64,000 nt of DNA from F23-D06 sp947165685 (GTDB lineage Bacteria > Bacteroidota > Bacteroidia > Bacteroidales > WCHB1-69), in contig CAMVBK010000008.1 in NCBI GenBank assembly GCA_947165685.1, forward strand, positions 34,808 to 98,807, written 5' to 3'. The position numbers were made by a program, and so were the translations under genes. Below are positions 1 to 7,660 of this stretch, in pieces (positions within the stretch are counted from its first letter, which is position 1; each line of letters begins with the position of its first letter). The notes under the pieces are model-generated. The model had not been told where the DNA came from and searched no databases. It worked only from the letters and a program-made list of their open reading frames with translations.

Positions 1-374
1 GCGCATTCCAGTCCGATGTATTTGGCGATGCTGTCGGCGATGAGGCCGCCGAGGTTGCAAGCGTGCTGCCCGCTGTAGCCCATCTTCAGATGCTCAAGCA
101 TCAAATCATTGACTCTGTAAACACCTGATTTAAGCGGTTTTACAAGTCCTCCGCGACCCATTACGATGGAAATGTCATGCAAGTTGATGCCTTCCGCCTC
201 CAACGTGGAGGTGATGATGTTCTTGCGGAATTCATACTGGTCGGCGATGGTGGCGAACTGCGAAAGCTCCTCAGTGGAGTGCTTGATGTTCTTCAGGAAT
301 ATCTGTTCGTTGCCGTCGAAAATGGCAACTTTCGTGGAGGTGGCTCCAGGATTGATGGCGAGAATTTTCTTCAT
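1..374 (-). CDS. buk: Butyrate kinase, N-terminal part (gene runs off the window)
   Basis: Butyrate kinase interconverts butyrate plus ATP and butyryl phosphate plus ADP, the last step of the phosphotransbutyrylase route to butyrate in the cytoplasm. The visible 124 residues begin MKKILAINPGATSTKVAIF, the acetokinase/butyrate kinase phosphate-1 motif (NPGxTSTK). They continue with a conserved RHS-like segment (IKHSTEELSQF), the MGRGGLVKPL loop and the GQHACNLGGLIA segment typical of Buk rather than AckA. The start is the ATG at 374. The rest of the ASKHA fold lies before position 1. A phosphotransbutyrylase gene would be expected nearby but is outside this window. The family call is firm; substrate preference (butyrate versus branched acids) cannot be read from sequence. 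Confidence 0.9.
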   Translation of the reverse strand, partial: MKKILAINPGATSTKVAIFDGNEQIFLKNIKHSTEELSQFATIADQYEFRKNIITSTLEAEGINLHDISIVMGRGGLVKPLKSGVYRVNDLMLEHLKMGYSGQHACNLGGLIADSIAKYIGLEC

Positions 375-395
375 ATTTATATTATTGGATTTTTA

Positions 396-812
396 TTATT
401 GATTGTTGGCATATTTTGTACTGTCGGGCACATTGCCGGTGGGGACTTTCACCACTGGGCTGTAAGAGAGACCCGCGCTGTTTTTCACGTAGGCGCAAAC
501 ATAGTATGCGGTATCGACCAACGGCAAGGTGAAAGTGGCTGAGAAGGTATCGACCTCGGAATGGGTGGCGACTTTCACCTGCGTCGTGTAGATGTCGGTG
601 AGTGACGGGGGAAGAAAGAGGCTATAGCAGAAACCCTGTTCCACGTAGTAGTCACAGCCACCATTGTCGGAAACTAACGCCGTGACAGTCAGCTGTTTGT
701 TTTCGTAATCAGTACTAATAATAGAGGAGACCGCTGTACCGAACTTGGTGCATCCGGCGAGCAAAATCACTGCGCAGAGGCTGAGAGCCGTAAACCATTT
801 CAGATGTTTCAT
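396..812 (-). CDS. Small lipoprotein of unknown function
   Basis: This 138-residue protein has a lipoprotein signal peptide (MKHLKWFTALSLCAVILLAGC) whose LAGC lipobox puts the acylated Cys at about residue 21. The ATG at 812 was preferred over an upstream ATG in the same frame (905), because the longer form would bury the signal peptide. The mature part is rich in beta-forming residues (QLTVTALVSDNGG, TFSATFTLPLVDTAYYV) and resembles a single immunoglobulin/fibronectin-like domain of the kind common in Bacteroidales surface lipoproteins. It lies just upstream of buk on the same strand with a 21-bp gap, but the products suggest no functional link. Function unknown. Confidence 0.7.
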   Translation of the reverse strand: MKHLKWFTALSLCAVILLAGCTKFGTAVSSIISTDYENKQLTVTALVSDNGGCDYYVEQGFCYSLFLPPSLTDIYTTQVKVATHSEVDTFSATFTLPLVDTAYYVCAYVKNSAGLSYSPVVKVPTGNVPDSTKYANNQ

Positions 813-921
813 TATCTTATAAATTTCTCGGTGGCAAATATACAAAATAATTGAAAATGAACAATTGAAAATTGAAAACCAATATGCATTTTCGATTGTG
901 GGCAATGAATTAAAAAAATCG

Positions 922-929
922 TATCTTTG
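922..929 (+). promoter_or_regulatory. Bacteroidota -7 box (TATCTTTG) for trxA
   Basis: TATCTTTG matches the TAnnTTTG consensus and sits 29 bp before the trxA start codon. A TTG at 896-898 is the nearest -33 candidate, although its 23-bp spacing is a little long. Confidence 0.6.
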
Positions 930-958
930 CGGCTTAATAATTTTAAAACCTAAATACT

Positions 959-1273
959 ATGGCATTAGCAATTAACAATGAGAATTTTGAAACCCTGATC
1001 AAGGGTGACAAGCTGGTCGTCATCGACTTTTGGGCGACATGGTGTGGTCCGTGCAGAAGCATTGCCCCCATCGTGGAAGAGGTCGCCGCCGAGTTTGAAG
1101 GCAAGGCCGTGGTCGGCAAATGCGACACCGACGAGAACGGCGACATCGCCATGCAGTTCGGCATCATGAACATTCCCACGCTGGTCTTCATCAAGAACGG
1201 CGAGCTCGTTGACCGTCACGTCGGCGTCATCAAGAAAGAGGAATTAGTGGCGAAAATCAACCAACATCTGTAA
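959..1273 (+). CDS. trxA: Thioredoxin
   Basis: A 104-residue thioredoxin, the usual length for the family. It reduces disulfides of cytoplasmic proteins and is recycled by thioredoxin reductase. The active site WCGPC is at residues 28-32, preceded by VVIDFWAT, and the cis-proline turn (NIPTLVFI) is present, as is the C-terminal helix. There is no signal peptide, so it is cytoplasmic. The start ATG follows a TATCTTTG promoter box by 29 bp. The peptide transporter gene follows after 20 bp and may be co-transcribed. Nothing is degenerate in it. Confidence 0.95.
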   Translation: MALAINNENFETLIKGDKLVVIDFWATWCGPCRSIAPIVEEVAAEFEGKAVVGKCDTDENGDIAMQFGIMNIPTLVFIKNGELVDRHVGVIKKEELVAKINQHL

Positions 1274-1293
1274 ACAATTAAAAATCAATAATT

Positions 1294-2940
1294 ATGAGTA
1301 TAGCTGCTATCATTTGCCTTGTCGGCGCATTGATTATTGTGCCGTTTATCATCTATTATGTGAAAGAAGCGAAAAACCACCCGAAAGGCCTCATTGCCGC
1401 AGCATTGAGCAACATGGGCGAGCGTTTCGGCTACTACATCATGAACGCCGTGCTGCTTCTCTTCCTGGTGTCTAAATTCGGTCTTCCGGACGGCACCGCC
1501 GGCATCATCTATTCCGTCTTCTATTTCGGCATCTACGTGTTGAGTTTGGTGGGCGGTATCATCGCCGACAGAACGCAAAACTACAACAAGACCATCCAAT
1601 GGGGTCTGATTATCATGGCTATCGGCTATGTGGCAATGGCCATCCCGTTGTTCAGCAAAACGGCTGACGGTGCCATCTTGGACAGCGGTGCGGGTTGGGC
1701 CACCATCCTGACCATCACCTGCATGGCCTTGCTGTTCATCGCCTTCGGCAACGGCCTGTTCAAGGGCAACTTGCAGGCTATCGTCGGCAAGCTGTACGAC
1801 GAATTCGAGGCTGAAGCCGCGAAAAAAGGACCCGAGGCATTGGAAGACGCCAAGAAACGCCGCGACTCCGGCTTCCAGATTTTCTACGTCTTCATCAACA
1901 TCGGCGGTTTCTTCGCCCCGTTTATTGCCCCGTTCCTTCGCGAATGGTGGCTGAAGGCGCACAACTTCGTCTATAATGCCGACATGTCCGGACTGTGCCA
2001 CCAGTATCTCGCCAACGGTCAAGAGACTCAGAAATTCACGGAGACCATGGCCGCCGTGCTGCAACCCGGCTACAATTTCACCGACACGGCCGCATTCTGC
2101 TCCGACTACATCACGGTCTTCAACCAGGGTGTCCATTTCTCCTTCATCGCTTCTGTGATTGCCATGGCTATCTCCCTGACCATCTTCCTGGTCAACAAGT
2201 ACAAGTTCCCGCAACCCGCCAAGAAGGAGCAAGCTCAAGTGGTGGAATACACCGCTGAGGAGAAAATGGCTATGGCCAAGGAAATCAAACAACGCCTGTA
2301 TGCCCTCTTCGCAGTGTTAGGCATCGCCATCTTCTTCTGGTTCTCTTTCCACCAGAACGGCCAGTCCCTGTCTGTGTTCGCCCGTGACTTCGTCAAGACG
2401 GATGCCATCGCCCCTGAAATCTGGCAGGCTTTGAACCCCTTCTTCGTCATCGTCCTCACCCCGCTGATGATTATCTTCAACAAGAGCGTCACCATGTCCA
2501 CCCCGCGCAAGATTGCCTTGGGCATGGCCATCGCCGGCAGCGCATACCTGTTCCTGATGATTTTCTCCATCGCCAAAAACTATCCTTCCGGCGATGAGTT
2601 CCGTCTGTTGGATGCCGCACAAATGGCCGCCGCAGGTCTCAGCAAAGCTGCTCCGTGGGTGCTTCTCGTCACCTATTTCCTGCTGACCGTCGCCGAACTG
2701 TTCATCTCCCCGCTGGGTCTCTCGTTCGTCTCCAAAGTGGCTCCGCGCCACATGGTGGGCTTGTGCCAAGGCTTGTGGCTCGGTGCCACCGCCATCGGCA
2801 ACCTGATGATTTGGCTCGGGCCGGTGATGTATAACGCTTGGCCAATCAAGTACTGCTGGGCCGTCTTCGCCGTGGTCTGCTTCGTCTCCATGGCCATCAT
2901 GCTCGGCATGGTGAAGTGGCTCGAAAGAGTGACGCAATAA
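1294..2940 (+). CDS. POT-family proton-dependent di/tripeptide transporter
   Basis: A 548-residue inner-membrane MFS protein of the POT/PTR2 family, which imports di- and tripeptides with protons. The diagnostic N-terminal motif is NMGERFGYY (residues 40-48), matching ExxERFxYY, and about 14 hydrophobic helices are visible. A hydrophilic insertion near residues 175-190 and a loop around 220-260 separate helix groups. Later helices carry the SPLGLSFVSKVAPRHMVG segment conserved in bacterial POTs. It starts 20 bp after trxA and is followed by a good intrinsic terminator, so trxA and this gene may form one unit. The peptide specificity is inferred from family membership only. Confidence 0.88.
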   Translation: MSIAAIICLVGALIIVPFIIYYVKEAKNHPKGLIAAALSNMGERFGYYIMNAVLLLFLVSKFGLPDGTAGIIYSVFYFGIYVLSLVGGIIADRTQNYNKTIQWGLIIMAIGYVAMAIPLFSKTADGAILDSGAGWATILTITCMALLFIAFGNGLFKGNLQAIVGKLYDEFEAEAAKKGPEALEDAKKRRDSGFQIFYVFINIGGFFAPFIAPFLREWWLKAHNFVYNADMSGLCHQYLANGQETQKFTETMAAVLQPGYNFTDTAAFCSDYITVFNQGVHFSFIASVIAMAISLTIFLVNKYKFPQPAKKEQAQVVEYTAEEKMAMAKEIKQRLYALFAVLGIAIFFWFSFHQNGQSLSVFARDFVKTDAIAPEIWQALNPFFVIVLTPLMIIFNKSVTMSTPRKIALGMAIAGSAYLFLMIFSIAKNYPSGDEFRLLDAAQMAAAGLSKAAPWVLLVTYFLLTVAELFISPLGLSFVSKVAPRHMVGLCQGLWLGATAIGNLMIWLGPVMYNAWPIKYCWAVFAVVCFVSMAIMLGMVKWLERVTQ

Positions 2941-2971
2941 TCACGCGTACTTTACGGTCTTAACCGATAGA

Positions 2972-3014
2972 AAAGGGTGTGTCAAAAGTGACGTTTTGGC
3001 ACACCCTTATTTTT
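2972..3014 (+). terminator. Intrinsic terminator after the POT transporter
   Basis: A 15-bp stem (AAGGGTGTGTCAAAA at 2973-2987 pairing with 2994-3008, one G-U pair) with a 6-nt loop is followed by TATTTTT. The 5-prime arm shares GGGTGTGTCAAAAGTG with the terminator at 63946-63980. Confidence 0.8.
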
Positions 3015-3153
3015 CGTGTAACGAGGTGCTGTGGTTTGTATAGACTACAAGTGCGGCCAGGGCATCTTCGCACGCAGCAGCACCGACAGGGGATCCATAC
3101 CGAATTTCACGCCTGATGGGTCAATCCACATCATCGCGGCAGTGGAGATAAAA

Positions 3154-3651
3154 TCAACAACACAGCCACGCATAGATTCCCGCCCCGATCAAGCACGGAA
3201 TCAGCCCGATGAGCATTCCCCACAGCGACTGCACAAAATGGTACTTTTTCTGGTGGTAGGCAGCGTCCATGTGTTCGGTGCCAGGCAGGCGCACGGACTT
3301 CATGTTGGCGAAGAGCACCCAGTCGAGGAAAAAGCAGTCGTACCAGTCGATGACGAGCCAGATGCCGTAGCTCAGCGCGAACGCCGACCAGAAGTTATAG
3401 GCGCCGGCCAACTTCATCAGACCGAGCATCACGGCAAGGGTGAAGAGTAACGCAAAACCCTTCTTGAGCAGCACGGTCTTGGTAAAAAACTTCGACGGCA
3501 CACGCTCGTGCGTCTTGAAATATTCCTCCTGGATGTCCTCCGGATAGTCGTGAATCCACCACACGGGGTTCTTCACGAGCGGAATCAGGATCATGACCGT
3601 GAACGCGGCGGTCATAATGATGGTTTCAACGATGATGATGGTCCAGTTCAT
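3154..3651 (-). CDS. Four-helix membrane protein of unknown function
   Basis: A 165-residue integral membrane protein with about four hydrophobic helices (residues 1-25, 65-85, 87-110 and 140-163). A conserved-looking soluble segment between helices 1 and 2 carries WWIHDYPEDIQEEYF. A short motif DWYDCFFLDWVLF sits in helix 3. I do not recognise a function; similar small membrane proteins occur widely in Firmicutes and Bacteroidota without assigned roles. It is the last gene of a minus-strand run (acyltransferase, esterase pseudogene, this gene). A possible out-of-frame coding remnant follows its stop (3045-3150). Confidence 0.65.
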   Translation of the reverse strand: MNWTIIIVETIIMTAAFTVMILIPLVKNPVWWIHDYPEDIQEEYFKTHERVPSKFFTKTVLLKKGFALLFTLAVMLGLMKLAGAYNFWSAFALSYGIWLVIDWYDCFFLDWVLFANMKSVRLPGTEHMDAAYHQKKYHFVQSLWGMLIGLIPCLIGAGIYAWLCC

Positions 3652-3751
3652 ATTTTAAGTGTATGTTGGTGAGCCTTCGGCTGTTGGTTAGCCTTTGGCT
3701 GTTTATTACTTCGTGTTGGTGAGGTTTGCTGTTGGTGGTTGTTGGTTAAGA

Positions 3752-4110
3752 TTACGGTTCTGTTGTCTGGAGCACCACGATCGGCTGCGCCTCCGTTACA
3801 AGAATCACCCCATCGTAGAGTAATGTTGGAGACACCCAATCGCGATAGGACTGCGGGAAACATCCAGTTTGAGCTGCTGGAATTCCACATTGCCATGCGT
3901 GGCCTCACCCAGTGCAATGATGCGGACGGAATCGGGGATGGTGATGTCGGAAATGTGGCCTGCGCATTTCGCAAATTCTTCGGTATCAATGGGTCTTACT
4001 TTCTTGAAGCCGCCGAAGTAAGCATGGAAATACAGAATAAAAATGCCGCCGAAAATCAATATCAGCAGAATCCAGCGAAGAGTGTGTTTGTTTGAACCTT
4101 TGTTTGTCAT
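3752..4110 (-). pseudogene. Erythromycin-esterase-like gene with its middle deleted
   Basis: The reading frame from ATG 4110 encodes a membrane anchor (about residues 11-30), then GHISDITIPDSVRIIALGEATHGNVEFQ, the start of an erythromycin-esterase-like domain (PF05139) with its GEATHG motif. After about residue 83 the frame meets a stop near 3807. In the shifted frame the sequence reads VSPTLLYDGVILVTEAQP and stops at 3752, which looks like the normal C-terminus of the same family. About 300 internal residues are therefore missing and the two ends are out of frame. It sits 10 bp downstream of the acyltransferase gene and before the four-helix membrane protein. The family call for the ends is inference from motifs. 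Confidence 0.7.
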
Positions 4111-4120
4111 TGTATATCAA

Positions 4121-5257
4121 TTATTTATTTACTTTACTTTTCTTCTCCCCCAACACACACCACCGCACAAATGGAATCCTCCGGAGGGTTTCGTAAATCA
4201 GTGGCGACAGGGTGAAAACCGCTACAATAAGAATAAGATACATCGCCACAGGCGGTAGCTGAGTGTAATAAAACATCATGGAGCCAATGCTTGCAATAAT
4301 CAGGTAATGAACGATATAGATACCGAAACTGGAGCGGGTCATATATCCGGCAAAGGCGTTGGTTTTGTCGAATTTGGCTATAAACCAACCCATCATGGCG
4401 AGACACATAAACCCGCCATAGATGCAGTTGAAGGGGTCGGCAAGATACTGCGGTGTGGTGTTGTTCTCGCCGTATGTGTCAAATAAAAGATAAACGCAAG
4501 CCACAATGGCGCAAGCCATATCTATCCACCAACCATCAGACAGGTATTTTTGTATCTTCTTTGACGAGAAGCAATAATAGCCCAGCAGGAAGAAAATAAG
4601 GTAGAACAGCGGCTTGTAGAGGTTGTAGAGTCCGTCTGCGGATTCGGGGCGCGGGTTGAAAATAAGCGTTTGCCCGCCGAGCCAATACAGCACACAAATA
4701 ATCAAGGTTAAAATGTTCAGGAGATATGGTTCGTTGTCGTGAAGGTGTTTTTTAACCTTCTCATTCTTTATTTTGAAATGCCAGTTCCTCGTTATCCGCC
4801 GTATCAGCAGCAGAATCAGCGAGAACAGCCACAGATCCTGGATAAACCACAACGGTCCTGTGCCACTAATCACCCAAAGGAAATACAAAGCAGGCTGCTT
4901 TAGGGAAGCCAGCACATCTTGTCGGGCCACGAGGGTGTTGAAATAGCCCGTCATCCACTGAAAGACAAACAATCCGATGGTGGAAGGAACCAGCAGCTTC
5001 AGGGTGCGTGACTTGAACCACTCCTTGCCGGAATGTCTGTCCAACGCGTACTTTGCGCTGATGCCCGCCAGAATGAACAGCAGCGGCATGAACCACGGAT
5101 AGAGGATGTACATCAGCACATCCTGGTACTGCGGACCGTCGCCGAAACCGCCCACGCCACCGAAAACGCCCTTGTTGTTGTAAAAGTAGATGACGTGGTA
5201 CAACAGCACTAACAGTACGGTGACCCAACGCAGATTGTCAATCCAATGTTTTCTCAT
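4121..5257 (-). CDS. Acyltransferase 3 family membrane protein
   Basis: A 378-residue multipass membrane protein of the acyltransferase-3 family (PF01757), which O-acylates sugars or other surface groups at the inner membrane. The N-terminus MRKHWIDNLRWVTVLLVLLYH holds the family pattern (D-N-L-R followed by a helix ending in the catalytic-type H at about residue 22). About ten helices follow. The GTGPLWFIQDLW segment near residue 140 matches the conserved LWFL motif. The start at 5257 was chosen over 5281 because the family signature begins there. It probably shares a transcript with the esterase pseudogene and the 165-residue membrane protein. Substrate unknown. Confidence 0.82.
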   Translation of the reverse strand: MRKHWIDNLRWVTVLLVLLYHVIYFYNNKGVFGGVGGFGDGPQYQDVLMYILYPWFMPLLFILAGISAKYALDRHSGKEWFKSRTLKLLVPSTIGLFVFQWMTGYFNTLVARQDVLASLKQPALYFLWVISGTGPLWFIQDLWLFSLILLLIRRITRNWHFKIKNEKVKKHLHDNEPYLLNILTLIICVLYWLGGQTLIFNPRPESADGLYNLYKPLFYLIFFLLGYYCFSSKKIQKYLSDGWWIDMACAIVACVYLLFDTYGENNTTPQYLADPFNCIYGGFMCLAMMGWFIAKFDKTNAFAGYMTRSSFGIYIVHYLIIASIGSMMFYYTQLPPVAMYLILIVAVFTLSPLIYETLRRIPFVRWCVLGEKKSKVNK

Positions 5258-5330
5258 AAGGCACTTTTTTTCCGGCGGCAAAAGTACGCAAAATGCGGGA
5301 ATGTGTTTTCATTTGGCGGAAAAATATTAT

Positions 5331-5394
5331 CTCCCGCAGAACTCGCAGATTTACGCAGAAAAAAGTCTGCGTTAGTCTGCGAAATCTGCGAGAA
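5331..5394. repeat. Palindromic intergenic repeat, copy 1
   Basis: Member of the CGCAGA/TCTGCG family. The left arm has CCCGCAGA, CTCGCAGAT and ACGCAGA; the right arm has TCTGCG three times, ending TCTGCGAGAAA. It lies between divergent genes, just before the M28 peptidase promoter (TATTTTTG at 5404-5411). Confidence 0.8.
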
Positions 5395-5435
5395 ATATTT
5401 TTGTATTTTTGCTGCTGAATTTAATACCCGAAGCA

Positions 5436-6710
5436 ATGAAAAAACTGACTCTATTAGCATTGGCGTTCCTATTGGCGGCGTTGATTCCCGGAACTTCACT
5501 GCAGGCGCAGGATCTGGCACGCTACAAGCAGATTGTCAAAGAATTGAGTTCCGCGAAGTACCAGGGGCGCGGCTATGCCTACGGCGGCGCCAACAAGGCA
5601 GGGAAGTACCTGTTGAAAGAGTACAAGAAAGCAGGCGTGGACGAAGTGTGTTGCCAGCCGTTCACTATCGACATCAACACCTTCCCCGGCAAGATGGAAA
5701 TGTCTGTGGATGGCAAGAAGTTGAGCCCGGGCGTCGATTTCTCCATGCGCGAGTACTCTCCCGGCGTGCGCGGCACCTACAAACTCTACTATGTCGATAC
5801 GAACAACTACGACGCAGCGAAAATGTTCGCCGACCTGGCGAAACCCGAGTACAAGGACTGCTTCGTGGTCTGCGACTTCTGGTTCTCCTACCGTCATTAC
5901 GGCGACTTCCAGAAAATTTGGGGCGGTACTGAATGCGCCAACGCCGGGATGATCCAGACGTGGCCTCCCTTGCTTAAATTCTACAAGGCATACGGCGAGA
6001 AGGTGATGGGCAAGCCCGTCATCTGGGCCACCTCCGACTTCCCGAAGGATGCCAAGACCATCACCGTCAACATCGAGAACGAGTTTCTGAAGGACTACGA
6101 GCTCTTCAACGTCATCGCCAAGGTGGAGGGCCGGCGACACGACAGCTGCTACGTCTTCACGGCGCACTACGACCATCTCGGCAACCTCGGCAAGAAGGTG
6201 TTCTATGCGGGGGCCAACGACAACGCCTCCGGCAGCGCCGCCATCGTCACGCTCGCGGCCTACTACGCCAAGAACCGTCCCGAGTACGACATGTACTTCA
6301 TCGCCTTCTCCGGCGAGGACGCCAACCTGCGCGGCTCGGAATATTACGTGGAACACAACCCCGTCGTGCCTCTGTCACAGATCAAGTACCTGTTCAACAT
6401 CGATATGATCGGCGACAACAACCCGGTGCAGTACTGCGAGGTCAGCGACGAGGGATTGCGTGGTTACGCTTTGATGGAGCGAATCAACGATGAGAAACAC
6501 CATTTCAAGGGACTGAACCGTGCCGAGCTGGAGGGCAACAGCGACCACTACCCGTTCGCCCTGCGCCACGTGCCGTGCATCCTCTTCGAGAACGAGAGCG
6601 GCGACGCGTTCCAGTACTACCACACCGTCAACGACGACTGGGAGCACGCGGTGTTCGACACGTACGAGCCGCTGTTCCGGTTAGTGCGGGATTTTATCGA
6701 AAGATATTGA
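5436..6710 (+). CDS. Secreted M28-family zinc peptidase
   Basis: A 424-residue exported metallopeptidase. The Sec signal peptide ends around SLQAQ (residues 21-25), and the ATG at 5436 was chosen because it starts exactly at this signal. The M28 zinc site is visible: H244 and D246 in AHYDHLG, the bridging D262 in AGANDNASGSA, the acidic pair E294-D295 in SGEDANLRG, D323 in NIDMIGD, and a late His in NSDHYPF. Family members cleave N-terminal residues from peptides as aminopeptidases in the periplasm or at the surface. The N-terminal 120 residues form a region common in Bacteroidales homologues. It is preceded by an intergenic palindromic repeat and a TATTTTTG box. Confidence 0.88.
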   Translation: MKKLTLLALAFLLAALIPGTSLQAQDLARYKQIVKELSSAKYQGRGYAYGGANKAGKYLLKEYKKAGVDEVCCQPFTIDINTFPGKMEMSVDGKKLSPGVDFSMREYSPGVRGTYKLYYVDTNNYDAAKMFADLAKPEYKDCFVVCDFWFSYRHYGDFQKIWGGTECANAGMIQTWPPLLKFYKAYGEKVMGKPVIWATSDFPKDAKTITVNIENEFLKDYELFNVIAKVEGRRHDSCYVFTAHYDHLGNLGKKVFYAGANDNASGSAAIVTLAAYYAKNRPEYDMYFIAFSGEDANLRGSEYYVEHNPVVPLSQIKYLFNIDMIGDNNPVQYCEVSDEGLRGYALMERINDEKHHFKGLNRAELEGNSDHYPFALRHVPCILFENESGDAFQYYHTVNDDWEHAVFDTYEPLFRLVRDFIERY

Positions 6711-6718
6711 TATATAGA

Positions 6719-6782
6719 TTCTCGCAGATCTCGCAGACTACCGCAGACTTTTTTTAGCGCAAATCTGCGGGTTCAGCGGGAA
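6719..6782. repeat. Palindromic intergenic repeat, copy 2
   Basis: Left arm CTCGCAGATCTCGCAGACTA and CCGCAGA, a T-rich centre, right arm AATCTGCGGGTTCAGCGGGAA. It lies 9 bp after the M28 stop codon. A degenerate half copy follows at about 6790-6815, and nothing else is seen up to 6886. Confidence 0.8.
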
Positions 6783-6886
6783 CAACTTCTCCAGTAGATC
6801 TCACAGATTGATGCTGAAAAGCACGGGCCTCAATGTGTGTCTTGCACAATGTAGGATATGACGCTTCCCCCTGAAATTCATATCAC

Positions 6887-7324
6887 CTATCGAGATAATT
6901 GACAAACCGGTTCTTCTTGCAAATAGATTGTCACTGCCTTAATGACCGAAATCTCCCCCGATTCCTCTTTGCCAACAAACAAGTCAAAATCGGAAAACAT
7001 GTGGAAATGGTCACCAGTCTCATTGATGAAGTTCAGGATATATTGCATTTCCGAGAAGCCATCCTCATCAAAACGAAATTGAACAACGGACGATTTCAAG
7101 TCGCACAAGCACATAATGTGGTAATCAGTACCTGAAAAGGTCTCCTTTGGGGCAGGTTTCACCTCCAAACAACGGACACTTATCATATCCGATGTGGTAT
7201 TTGACAGCGGAAAATTCAATTTACCCTTTTTGCTCCGCAACAACTCCATGAATTGAAGAAGCCCTTTACGGTCAAGAGTAATCTCGACATAGTTGGAATT
7301 AGGGGAGTAGGATAGGTTACACAT
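6887..7324 (-). CDS. Small protein of a duplicated pair (immunity-protein-like architecture), copy A
   Basis: A 145-residue soluble protein whose sequence is nearly the same as the product of 8788-9216. Shared blocks include SNYVEITLD, LLRSKKGKL, FSGTDYH, FDEDGFSEMQYILNFI, ETGDHFHMF and DFDLFVGKEES. The beta-strand, helix and HFH layout recalls small immunity proteins such as Imm32, but I cannot confirm the family. The upstream TATTTTTG-like box (minus strand, about 7360-7367) is also duplicated. The start ATG at 7324 is set by the match to copy B; an in-frame extension to 7564 runs through repeat sequence and is not credible. C-terminal QLSR differs from copy B. Function unknown. Confidence 0.65.
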   Translation of the reverse strand: MCNLSYSPNSNYVEITLDRKGLLQFMELLRSKKGKLNFPLSNTTSDMISVRCLEVKPAPKETFSGTDYHIMCLCDLKSSVVQFRFDEDGFSEMQYILNFINETGDHFHMFSDFDLFVGKEESGEISVIKAVTIYLQEEPVCQLSR

Positions 7325-7395
7325 AGATGATACATTGTTCTTTTGACAGAAAGTCGGGGCAAAGATACAACTTTTTGAAATCGAAAGCATCAACA
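6887..7395. repeat. Segmental duplication, copy A
   Basis: About 500 bp including a gene, its promoter region and the sequence CGAAAGCATCAA just upstream are repeated in the same orientation at 8788-9297. Confidence 0.75.
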
Positions 7396-7405
7396 ACAGA
7401 ACAAT

Positions 7406-7471
7406 TCTCCCGCAGAACTCGCAGATTAACGCAGAAATAATATCAGCGCAAATCTGCGTGGTCTGCGGGAA
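7406..7471. repeat. Palindromic intergenic repeat, copy 3
   Basis: Left arm CTCCCGCAGAACTCGCAGAT plus ACGCAGA, right arm AATCTGCGTGGTCTGCGGGA. It abuts the upstream end of duplicated segment A, as copy 4 abuts segment B. Confidence 0.8.
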
Positions 7472-7527
7472 AATCAACAAAACACAAGAAACCTTACAGA
7501 AGCGGTAGAATGGAAGTAGTATAAGTG

Positions 7528-7647
7528 TTACTCTTCTACACTTTTCACAAACACCAATTCGCAAAAAGGGAATTTCATTTCATGGTCATATCCGGCACGC
7601 TTATAGTAGGTAAAGTTGAACAAATACAGTCTGTCAGTTTTTTCCAT
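7528..7647 (-). CDS. Short ORF, 39 residues, possibly a truncated gene
   Basis: An ATG at 7647, 13 bp after the stop of the 353-residue gene on the same strand, opens a 39-codon frame (MEKTDRLYLFNFTYYKRAGY, continuing DHEMKFPFCELVFVKSVEE) ending at 7528. The composition looks protein-like, with no low-complexity sequence. It could be a real small protein co-transcribed with its neighbour or the 5-prime stub of a longer gene cut by the palindromic repeat at 7406-7471. I do not recognise it. Confidence 0.35.
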   Translation of the reverse strand: MEKTDRLYLFNFTYYKRAGYDHEMKFPFCELVFVKSVEE

Positions 7648-7660
7648 TTTTCATTAACTC

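Noticed and set aside
3045..3150. Out-of-frame coding remnant after the 165-residue membrane protein
   Set aside because: A minus-strand stretch reads WIDPSGVKFGMDPLSVLL and ends in a stop, suggesting a lost gene tail, but it has no start and no family I can name, so it was not listed as a feature.
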